Shown: in pieces, positions 10,472 through 21,500 of the stretch
Layout: each line of letters opens with the position of its first letter
Numbering within the stretch: position 1 is the first letter of the stretch
Origin: Bactericera cockerelli
Taxonomy: Eukaryota > Arthropoda > Insecta > Hemiptera > Triozidae
NCBI GenBank assembly: GCA_024516035.1
Contig: CM044964.1
Location: forward strand, 11,065,624 to 11,129,623
Length of the DNA stretch: 64,000 nt
Direction of reading: 5' to 3'
Notes under the pieces: model-generated
Told to the model about the DNA's origin: nothing
Database searches by the model: none
What the model saw: only the letters and a program-made list of their open reading frames with translations
Translations under genes and position numbers: made by a program

Positions 10472-10753
10472 TGTGGTGGAACTGACCGCATAAAATCCTT
10501 TGTGAAACCCTGACATATTTACTCTATGTATCGTTCTTCTTTAACTATCTTCACACTGTATGTTTTTTGAAATGTTTTGAAAATAATATACGGAAGTTTT
10601 TGCAACTTCTCTCTCGACTCTGATCTTGTCAGAACTTTCCCAGCTAACCAAGAGCTTTTCTTTTTAGCTTTCCCTTTAAATTCCACAGTGAATTAGTTTT
10701 CTATCTTGGGAGCTCGCGGCTCAAGTAATCGCCACTTGACGCCACATCCCAAA
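10472..10753 (+). repeat. 3' LTR
   Basis: About 282 bp, matching the left LTR with one extra T in the 'gtatgtttttt' run. It is followed by the GGAC duplication at 10754-10757. Confidence 0.9.
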
Positions 10754-10757
10754 GGAC

Positions 10758-11424
10758 AAATAACCCAGGCATCCTTACAGTGAGGACTCTGCAGTCTGCA
10801 TACTATACTTGGACAGTGTTAAATGCAGTTCATTAGCGGTGTTGTGACGTTTCACGTTTTGAGTCAGCATGTCATCAAGGAGGTTGATTGGAAGATCAAT
10901 GGACGATTTTAATAAAAATTGAGGTTGATTTTCCACAGCGTTATCAGCAGGGTTTGAGTAGTAAAAGCATAGAAATCTGTTTAGGGTTCTTGTGATTTTG
11001 AGGTTAATTTCAAACTTTCTGGCGGGACAAACATTTTTGTAAAAAAAATTTTTTGAATAAAATAGAATCAACAACTCAACTGTTTAGGCCCAGGCATCCA
11101 GGCAATAAAAAGTTTTTTAATCTTTTGCCTCTATTCTGTTGGCCTAGTGGTATTTTTGAGTAGGTAGTAATTTAATCCGTGACTTCCCTATAGTTCATGT
11201 CAAAAGAGGACGATTATGCAGTACTTAAAAATGTAATATCACAGTTATAAAAAGTTACATTTTAGTGGATTTAGTCATCATTTGAGGTTTCAATAGAAAA
11301 ATAAATACAAGTTCTTGGTGAGACAGTGAACTATGATAGTCAGTAAGTATCTCAAACATGAATATAAGTTATTTATATTTAAAATTTTCAAAATGATGAT
11401 CAATCCAAGTTTAAGCCAGCTAGT
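10758..11424. other. AT-rich stretch, nothing recognised
   Basis: No conserved gene is seen. A 99-codon open frame on the minus strand (11074-10775) has no recognisable motif, and I treat it as chance. Confidence 0.3.
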
Positions 11425-11535
11425 GTCAGTGGCATATAGAATGTACAGGTTCTTGTAGGAATGTCCTACACACTCCAGCCCAACCCAGGCTGGGTGAACT
11501 TGACGTTGGTGGCAGGTAGTTTCCTGCAACTATAA
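11425..11535 (+). mobile_element. Fragment of the 5S-derived SINE body
   Basis: It shares the body motif of the 5S-derived SINE ('cccaggctgggtgaacttga', 'gcaggtagtttcctgcaac'). Only a weak remnant of the 5S head precedes it ('gtgtcagtggcatatagaat'). Confidence 0.45.
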
Positions 11536-11611
11536 TGTACCAAGACAAAGGTTTGAATTACCTTCTTTACCAATATTGTGAGTGACAGACTTGGTTATTT
11601 TACATAAATAT

Positions 11612-11786
11612 AGGCAGCATTCTGTGAACCCAGAGATACCAGAAGTCATGGGTTCGAAACCCAGATGGGACATGACAAGTTATCCTCCCATTTGGGATTT
11701 TTTTATGTCTTGGGCTTACTGCTGGAATAATGGGACTTAATAGTCCTAATCGGGCAGTATAAAAAAGGAGATACTATTATTATTAA
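11612..11786 (+). mobile_element. tRNA-derived SINE, family B (5' truncated)
   Basis: The B-box 'gtcatgggttcgaaaccca' and the family body ('cttgggcttactgctggaat', 'cctaatcgggcagtataaa') with an ATT-repeat tail are clear. The A-box half of the tRNA head is missing compared with the copies at 16587 and 27121. Confidence 0.7.
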
Positions 11787-11924
11787 AAAGTATGACTACC
11801 AAGTTTAAGCCAATATCACAGACAAAAATCTGCATAATGATCTTGTTTTGTAAAGTAGGCTGAGACAAGACATTAGTTTCATTATTAAGGTATTCTTTGT
11901 CTTGCAGGTTAGACCATAAAAGAC

Positions 11925-12180
11925 TAATATATGAATGGATGAGTAGAAGAACATGCTATGTCAAAAATCTATTTTTTTACAGAATAACATCCAATGTAAT
12001 CTTTTCTATCATCTATCATTGAATATGAAGGAGAAATACCCACTACAACTATGGAAAAAAAATATTTTAGTGTGGAGGAAACCTATAGCATCTACAGCAT
12101 AGTAATTTAGTATTATTGCTCTCCTAAAAAGTCTATTTTTGACATAGCATGTTCTTCTACTCACCCATTCATATAGTAGG
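11925..12180. repeat. Inverted repeat flanking ~150 bp, upstream of SMC4 exon
   Basis: The sequence around 'gagtagaagaacatgctatg' at 11941 recurs as its reverse complement at about 12131-12180, giving arms of about 45 bp with a few mismatches. It could be a small foldback element. It ends about 45 bp before the first recognised SMC4 exon. Confidence 0.5.
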
Positions 12181-12226
12181 TATACCAAAGACATAAGCAA
12201 AATCAAATTTAATGTCCACATTACAG

Positions 12227-12519
12227 ATGGAGATCCAAGTGGATCAATCCAAAATGATGGTATCACACCTAGAAGGCAGCAAAAAAAGAAACCTCAGGAC
12301 CAAGATGAAATGAATGTACAAACCAATGACAAATCCCTGGATGAGCATGACCTCAATCTTGATGATGAAGGAGGAACTTACGTTGGAGAGGTGTACATAC
12401 CTCCCATTGCACCTGTATGTTTTGCAGACCCTACAGGTCCCAGGTTAATTATTACCAAAATTGTGGCTTTCAACTTCAAAAGTTATGCTGGATATGTCAC
12501 ACTTGGTCCCTTCAATACG
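12227..12519 (+). CDS. SMC4: SMC4 exon 1 of those recognised
   Basis: It follows an acceptor 'ccacattacag' and runs to donor g|gtaatt. It encodes an acidic/basic N-terminal tail (GDPSGSIQNDGITPRRQQKK), then the conserved PRLIITKIVAFNFKSYAG that forms the first strand of the ATPase head. The Met at 12310 is internal to this open frame. I prefer the acceptor at 12226 because the frame upstream of the Met is open and SMC4 needs a 5' exon, but a start at 12310 cannot be excluded. Confidence 0.85.
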
Positions 12520-15500
12520 GTAATTTTTAAACAACTCTTATTTTCTTCTCTTGAACAAGTAAATCAATCTTCTTCCTCTCTATTATGTTATAGTTAAATA
12601 AATACTCTTTTTTTTAATAAAGGCTAAAAGTGAAATTCATATTTGTATACCTTCCTTAAGTGATGTAAATTTGCATATTGGAATATTGTAAAATACTCAT
12701 ATATGTTTTTACAAGAACTTCTATCAACCCTTGTTCAATCTCCACTGTCATTTTGTCTCATTTTAGTAGTCACCATGGCCAAGTGAGTTAGCACACTAGG
12801 CATTGCACGTACAGTGACCTGGGTTTGATCCCCAGCAGGGCAGGATTTTTTCTGTTCTGTATTTGGGTGTTTGGGGTCCACTCATATGTTGCATAGTGAG
12901 GAAAAGTGAGTTGCTGCTTTAATGTTAGCAGTAACCAGTGGTGAAATTATAGGCAAAAATAAGATAGTGTGATATTAAAGTTACGGAAATAGATGCTACC
13001 CACAAAAATTGTGATATAATAACACAAAGAATTTTTATTTTATCTTATTTTTTATATTGTTTAAAACTTTCTAGACTGAGCTGTGAAGCCAATTTGAAGT
13101 CTACTTCAAATTTTATAGCTACTGTTGTTGGATCAAATGTGATTCCACCTATACTAATAATGATCTGATGTTTAGTTCATTAAGTTATAATTTTAATTAC
13201 TCAATGTTCTTTCCCACAACACAGAGATTCAATGCCATCATTGGGCCAAATGGAAGTGGGAAAAGCAATGTTATTGACTCAATGTTGTTTGTGTTTGGAT
13301 ACCGTGCCAGTAAGATTCGAGCCAACAAGTTGAGTGTGCTCATGCATAAATCTGATGCTGTTGGAGGAGTCTCAAGATGCAGTGTGGCTATTCATTTTGC
13401 TCAAGTTATTGATAAGGTAATCAATTTACTGTTATATTTCCTCTAATAGTATGTAAGCCATGTTATAGGCAAATGTTGAACCTTGTAACAACATTCTACT
13501 GTATTTATTGTATATTCACTCAAATAAATAAATTCAATTAAAATTGTTTTTTTTTTTTTTTTTTTTTTTTTTTTTGATCGTTTTTTAAATGGTAAAAACA
13601 TTCTGCAAGGTATGTAAGTCATTTTTCAAGGCAAACTTCTGTTTTACTTTTGCGTTCATCTAAAAAACTCATCTTCCACTTAGTTTAAGCTAAATTTTAA
13701 AAGTTCATGTTGAAAAATTATTTGAATTTAAGAGAACATTTAACTGACTGAATTTCTATCTTGAAAAATTAATTGTAACTTGTACAATGTTTGTGATAGA
13801 AGGCCTAAGTTGAATATATAATTTTGAGACAGAAAAAAACTGCAAGAGGATTCTTTAGTTTCATGCTTGTAGGAATGTAGGATAAACAAAGTATTGTATT
13901 GTCTTCTTCTTCTTCTTTTACTCTGTCTTATCCCGCTTAAGTAGGGTCGACGTTGTTCAACCTCATGGTTGAGGTTGATTGGTTTTGGCACATTTTTTTT
14001 TTTTCTATTTGCTTTAACGTCTTGGATTAGGACGGGGGTTTTACCCTCCATTCGCTGGGAATCGTACCAGCTACCCACATTAACCTCACCCAGCCTGGGT
14101 AGGGCCGGAAATGGCAGCCTCACGTGTTTGGATGGAACAGAATTTTCTTCGAAAAGTCTGCCCCAGCCGGGAGTTGAACTCGGGAACTCTAGACTACGGG
14201 CAGTAGTCACAAGTAGTCACATTGTATTGTATTGTATGTTGTGAAAATTATCATATATTATGCCAAAAAGTATTTTTTGGTTATTTACTTGAATAAGATT
14301 AAAATTTGTTTTTCATATGCATATAAATAAAATTTTGCCTTGAAATTTTCTGTGTTTTTTAGTTTGTATGAACTCTACATAACCCTATTTGAATAGCGAG
14401 TAAAATCCCCATCTCAAGTAACTCTAAATTCAGAGGAACATTGAGCAGAAGAAAACATTATTACTCATTAAAATGTTCTTTTTTCAGCCAAATGAAGGAT
14501 ACGAGTTGGTCCCAGGTACTGAGTTAGAGATAGCTCGCACTGCGCATTATGACAACAGCTCATTCTATACTCTGAATGGCAGGAAGGTTCATTTCAAGGA
14601 AGTGGCAAAAGTGTTGCGTGACCATGGGGTGGATCTTCTGAATAATCGATTTCTCATTCTGCAGGTAAATATATCTTTATTACTTTTTTTTAAGAAACAA
14701 GAGATATAAAATCTTCATACTCCAAGGCAACAATTTCTGAGTGATCTCAAAGCCGAGTTCAGAAATGCTCTATTAGTGAGAGTATTTTTTTTTTTTTTTT
14801 TTTGCATCAGTGTACATTGAATTACTTGGTGTGAACTTTTGAATGAACATAAATTGCAATTGTTCTGTATTTTTCTTTGATTTTTTTTTCTCAACATTAT
14901 GTTAAAAAAATATTCTTTCCTCTCTATTCCCACTTCATCCCATTTATCCTATAAAATATATGAGACCTGTTTGACTGCTGGAGTAAACGGACTTTTCAAT
15001 CATACCTCGGCAGTATAATCAAGGTATTTCTAATCTATTTAAAGTTGATAAAATAATTATAATATTAAACAATTTTATCATATTTAGTCTCTCTGGGTCC
15101 CTGAAATTGTATGCCCATAGTGTTAGTGGGTTAGTAGGTGGCCTGATCCCTACATCTAGATATAGATGGTTTTCAATTCTCTGTTGAGACCACTTGCATT
15201 TAATAACATGGTCAGATTATTCTGTGTGGTTCTGGGGCTACACCAGAGTCCAGGCCCCGGGCTTTATTGTATTCGCTCACTTACAACAAGTTGAATAAGG
15301 CCGAGGCTACGATAGGAGCGTCAAGCGGTAAGCGGCGAGCGGCAAAATGAGAATTTTATGTTTACATTTAAAACAATGGAAATGCTTAGTAGGTTTCATC
15401 TTAGTAGCGGCAAGCGTCAAGCGATTTTTTTATCGTAGCCACCTACTAAGCATTTCCATTGTTTTAAATGTAAATATATTTGTAAAATAGTTGAGAAATA

Positions 15501-18500
15501 AGCAAGATTTAACTTTTCTTGGTAAACTTTTACATAATTCTATTGATTCTCCTGAGCTCCTTGCAAAACTAAATCTTAGAGTCAACTGTAAAAATACACG
15601 CTCTCACCTTATTTTTAAACTAAAATCAAACCGTTGTAATATAGGAGAATTTTCACCTATGCAAAGGCTACAAACTATAGGCAATACAGCCGGCGATGCA
15701 GGAATTGATATTTTCAATATATCTCCTGTTGAAATAGATAGGTTTATTTTCAGTTAAGTGATAATTTAGTTTATAGTTTAAGTAGGTCCGCGTGTTATAA
15801 AAATGGATTCGCATTCCGTAAATTCGAAAAAAAAAAAAAAAAAAAAATATATAAAATTCTTATTTTGCCGCTCGCCGCTTACCGCTCACCGCTTGACGCT
15901 CCTATCGTAGCCTCGGCCTAACAGTGCTTCCATTAATGTTCTAATCTGAATAAATTTGGTATAAGTTGTATCACAAAACGAGTGAATTCTTTTTTATCTC
16001 CTATTTTTCCAGGGTGAAGTTGAGCAGATTTCTATGATGCCACCAAAAGGAAAAACAGAAAAAGAGACAGGCTTATTGGAATATCTTGAAGAAATTATTG
16101 GAACTAACCGTTACAAGGTTAGTTAATTCTAATTCTTTATAATTGATCATCAGTCACAGTGGCCAACTGGGTAGTATGCTAGGCTTGCATGCCAATGTGC
16201 AATTAGTCAACAGTTCTGTTGTTCTTTTAATTATCATATTTTTTATTCAAGATACATAGGAACTGTATCAGCATTAGTTTAGGGAATATTTCAGAGCCAC
16301 ACCATTCCTGTAACAAATTCTGTAACAGACTGTTCTACAAATATAAGTTTTTTCTAAATAAGTTTGATGGGGTAATAATAACAATCACCACTTCCAGGAG
16401 CCCATTGCCAAAATGGGGGTTCTGTACGCGAAGTACACAAAAATATAAGAGAAAAGAAAAAGTTCTTTCTTTACTTCCCACTAAATTACTTTAGGGGAAA
16501 ATCTGACTGCCACGCCATTCCTGTAACAAATTAACAGAAGTTTCTATAATTAGTATTAACTTTGATGTGAAATATGTGATTATCTGTCCCGGTAGCTCAG
16601 TGGTAAAGGCGGCACTCTGTGAATCCAAAGACTCCAGAGGTCGTGGGTTCGAAACCCAGACGGGACATGACATGTTATCATCCCAATTGGGATTTTTACC
16701 ACATACCTAATAATATGTCTTGGGCTTACTGCTGGAATAATGGGACTTTAATTGTCTTAATCGGGCAGTATAAATAAGGCGATATTATTATTATTATCAT
16801 CCAAGCACTTCCTTCCTTCCTTCACCACATCCAGGAGCCCATCGCCAACTTTGATGTGAAATATGTGATTATTTTTTTTTTTTTTTTTTTTACACTTTAT
16901 TAGGTAATAGGACATATACAATACAAATAATTACAAACGAAAATACAATATACAATATAACAAAAAAAGAAAAGAAAAAAAAAATTCATATCATCAAAAA
17001 AAAAAAAAAAAAAAGATTATCATCCAGGCACTTCCTTCCTTCTTCCACCACATCCAGGAGCCCATTGCCAGGATGGAGGTGCTGTACGCCAAGTTCGACG
17101 AGGAGAGAACCGAGAAGCTGACCCGGGTGCAGCTGGCAGAGACAGACCTGAAGGCGCTGGAGCCGGAACTGCGCCGAGCCATCAACTTCCTCGAGCTGGA
17201 GAACCACGTGCAGAGGAAGCACAATGAAATCTACCAGTATGAACGGTAAGGGCAGTAATAATAAGTAGAGAACAAAAAAAAGAGAGAAAAAAAAAAGAAA
17301 AAAAAAAGAACCATGTGCAGAGGAAGCACAATGAAATCTACCAGTATGAACGGTAAGGGCAATAGTGCAGAGGAAGCACAATGAAATCTACCAGTATGAA
17401 CGGTAAGGGCAATGAGGAGGCAAATCCGAACTCAGAGTCTCGGAAAATTAAGATGAAACATCTTAAACGCCGCTGTCGTTTAAGATGAAACTAAAAGAAT
17501 ATATGTTTGGCATGGATCAGTAATTTTTTTATATATTATTATTATAACTTGCTAATGTCTCGGGTTCGAATCCCAGAAATGACAAAACAAAATAATTGTA
17601 TTCAAAATTTGGTTACATTTTACTTTAGAGAAATTTCTAATATGTATTAGAAATCGGAACTCTGGTTTCAATTTTTTTTTTTTTTTTTTTTTCGTATTTC
17701 TAGATGTTTCATAACCTCTTGAGCAACTTTTTTTACAACGAATATATTCTGGTGCATTTTGTGTAATAATAAAGTGCATATAAATAAATAATTCAGCCCT
17801 TACTGTCTCCCTTAGGTACGTAAACCAGACAGCACTGGAGGAGCATCGGAGCAAGATAAAGCAGATGGAAGAGGAAATGACCACTGACCTGGAGAACATC
17901 AACAAGTACACAGAGGCCATGGACAGTGCCAAGTCCGAACTGAAAGGCGTGGAAAAGTAAGAGCAATATGTTTATGAAGATTTACCGACCTCAGTAGCTT
18001 GATCGATAAGGCGACGGACTTGTAACCTGGAGGTCGGTGGTTCAAGTCCCGGTTTCAGCGTAGATTTAGTAAAGCGAGTTTGAGTAGTTTTGATATCACG
18101 AAATCGATTAACACAAATATGATAATTTAATGTTTATTAACATTTACATCATTTTTGTATACTGGAGGATGGAGGGCACAATTAGAGGAAATATGACTAC
18201 CCAAATATCTCAATTTTATCTCAATGTAAACCTAAAGTTACGCCAGCGTAACGGTTGTGACCACTGCCCACAGTCCAGAGATCCCGAGTTCGATCCCCGG
18301 TTGGAGCAGACTTTTCGAAGAAAATTTTAAACTTTTTCTTATGAGATTCTGAGATGTTTTATTAGTCAATAAGAAATATATCTTCCAAAGATTTCCCACT
18401 AGGCAGTGTACCCAAAATCGATGTTGCATTCCCAAAAGAAAATTCCGGCCCTACCTACGTGTGGGTGAGGTTAATGTGGGTAGCTGGTACGATTCCCCGT

Positions 18501-21500
18501 GAATGGAGGGTAAAACCCCCGTCCTGATCAGGACGTTAATCCCAAATAGAATCGTTGGCGTTAGGAAGGGCATCCAGCCGTAAAAAACCGTGCTCCACCC
18601 TACCAACCTCAACCATGAGGTTGAACAATGCCGACCCTAGCAACATAAGTTAATATGGGATAAAAGCAAAGGAGAGAAACCTCAATAATCCCAATATTTT
18701 TTTTTTCTTTCAACAAATAACTTTTATTTATTTACATTTTTAGTTATTTACAATTAATGAAAAGAATATAAATATCAAAATAGACAAAGACAAAATTTTA
18801 AATCATAAGTATCCCATAGCCTAATTTACTTATTAAGTATGTGCTAGGCTATGGTTCTGTGATATATTTTTTTAATAATTCATGAAAAAGTGAAAAGTGT
18901 TTTTATTCTCTCCTATAGTTGTAATAATTAATATTAATATAAACCTAAAGATCTCGATACCAACACAATTTTTTTTTTTATTACTGTTCTATTTCACTGT
19001 TGGTCTTAAAATATTTTTTATGATGTAACCAGAGAATATTCATATAGAACTTCTCGTTTTCAGAGAAATGGGCGAGAAGGATCGTAAAGTCGCCCAAACC
19101 GAGACTTTTGTAGAGAAGGCAAAAATCTTGAAACAGAAACTGAATGCCGAGCAGAGGGAGACAGAGAAGAGAACCACCAGGGCCAAGGATGAGCTCAAGA
19201 AGGAGGAGAACAAGGAATAATAATAATATAAATGTGTTTCTTTGTGTTTATATCACAATTGTAGTGGGTAGCGCAGAATGATAGGACTTTTCCATATCCT
19301 TTAATGTCCTAATATCTTATTTTTGCCTAAAATTCCGCCACTGGTCGCTGCTCACATTAAAGCAGCTACTCGTTTTTCCTCACGAGGTATGAGTGGACCC
19401 CGAACACCCAAGTACAGAGCAGAAAAAATCCTGCCCCGCTGGGGATCGAACCCAGGTCACCGTGCGTGCAATGCCTAGCGCGCTAACTCACTCTGCCACG
19501 GTGACTACTAGGAGGAGAACAAGGTACACTGGTAGTTAAGTGGTTAAGGCGCTCGTCTGGTAATACAGGTAGCGTAGGTATCCGTTGGTTTGAATCACAC
19601 CCAATGTATAAAATTTTATACAATTTTATAAATAAGTATGTGACTTATTTTAGTATGTGACCACATAGTAAAAAATGCTTTGAGCATTAACCGGGCCTAG
19701 TGGTTGCCTTCCACTAAAGGGTATCATCATTATAACACTGACCCACTTTTTAGATAATACTAATATTATACTAATACCATTTATCAAGATTATTAAGCCC
19801 TATCAAAATTATTAAGTCTCATTATTCCAGTAATAAGTTGTCATATCACGAAAGTGATTAATACAAGTATGATAAATTTTACTAAAGATGGTTGATATTT
19901 GTTTCACAACTACATAAATATCAACAAAAAAAAAATGTTTTTAACTATTTATAAAATATAAAAAATGCCTTCCAAGTCTGAGGAACGAGGCACTGTGCCC
20001 ATCACAGCTGCTGCATTTCTTCTCTGGATACACAAGAAAGGACTGTTTCAAAAAGGAGGTTGACCTTTTCATTTTCACTTATAGAATGTTTTCGGTAATT
20101 TTCTGTCTCAACATTTTTTTTTTTTTTTCCCCCAGCTCAAAAACCTGGAGAAGGTGCCCGAGAAGAACAAGCGCGAGATCGAGATCCTGGAGGCAGAGAA
20201 GGAGGGCCTGGTCGAGGGGAAGAGAGAGAGGGAGGAGAAACTGCAGCAGGTGATGGGCGCCATTGCGTCTGAGACGGCAACACTGCAGGACGAGAAGAAC
20301 GAGCTGCAGCGCGTGCAGATTGACCTGAGGAAAGCCTTTGACGAGGCCAAGTCCAAGGTAGGTTGGGGGGTTTCTTGGCTTTAACACATTGTGTGCCACG
20401 CCGTTCATATTGATAGACAGTTTGGTATTGTAACACATTGTGTGCCACGGCTTTAACACATTGTGTGCCACGCCGCTCATATTGAGAGACAGTTTGGTAT
20501 TGTAACACATTGTGTGCCACGCCGCTCATATTGAGAGACAGTTTGGTATTGACCTGAGGAAGGTGTTCGATGAGGCCAAGTCCAAGGTAGATTGGAGGGC
20601 TTTTTACTTCCGAGAAATTTCTAATATTAGAAATCGGAAGTTTTTAACGGACTTCGTGTCCATTTATACAAAACGCGATTTTATTTGTTAAAAAGAGAGA
20701 GAAAAAAAACTTATGAATAACTTAAACTCTAAGGGCGGAATTAATGGTATCCCTTACAAACAATTTTAACCAAACTAAGAATACAAAATTTTGTCGGCAC
20801 GGGGGATCGAAAACCGGGACCTTCCGTGTGGCAAGCGAGTGGTTAACCACTGAGCTAATCGTGCGCTCTAGAATGCAAGCTGAGCATGCTACCGCTAGGT
20901 CAAGATTAATATTTTTCTCGCAATAGTCACCGTGGCCGAGTGAGCTGCCCGCTAGGCATTGCACGCACGGTGACCTGGGTTCGATCCTCAGCGGGGCAAG
21001 TTTTTTTCTGCTCTATACTTGGGTGTCCACTGAGTCCACTCATACCTCGTGAGGAAAAATGAGTACCTGCTGTAATGATAGCAGCGACCAGTGGCGGAAT
21101 TATAGGCAAAAATAAGATTTTGGGATATTAAAGATATGGAAAAGTCCTAGAATTCTGCGCAACCCACTAAAATTGTGATATACCACTCCTTCCTTCCTCC
21201 TACCACTCCTTCCTTCCTCCTTTTTACTTGTGCTAAGTGTGAATGTGTGTGTGTTTTGTTAACTTTTTATATTTCTTTTTCTCCTACACATTATTAATTT
21301 TATTTTATGCTATATTTTTCTATTTTCAATAATGTAAAATCATGTAAAAATTTACAATACAATGCTATATTAAATTGTTAGCGTAGTGGGACTTCTTGTC
21401 TCGAGCCGACATCGACAGTCTAAATAAAGCACTACTATACTATACTATACTATAATAACGCAAAGAAACACATGTATTTTATTATTATTATTTTCCTTGC

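Larger units (their letters stand above)
4456..10757 (+). mobile_element. Ty3/gypsy-like LTR retrotransposon with internal inversion
   Basis: Two nearly identical LTRs in the same orientation (4460-4740, 10472-10753) differ visibly by one T in a T-run. They flank about 5.7 kb and are bounded by a 4-bp target duplication GGAC (4456-4459 and 10754-10757). A primer-binding-site-like 'tggtgaccccgacgtga' follows the left LTR and a purine tract (10458-10471) precedes the right one. The coding order is abnormal. Gag, protease and RT read leftwards (7049 to about 4789). RNase H and integrase read rightwards (7264-9424). The segment between about 4766 and 7263 is therefore inverted. The LTR similarity implies a recent insertion. 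Confidence 0.92.

Noticed and set aside
10775..11074. 99-codon open frame on the minus strand
   Set aside because: AT-rich composition, no motif, no splice context.
16587..16670. Stand-alone tRNA genes at SINE heads (also 12765, 17988, 20926, 22719, 27121, 53610)
   Set aside because: Each tRNA-like head is fused to a repeated body and tail shared with other copies and cloverleaf pairing is imperfect; they are SINEs.
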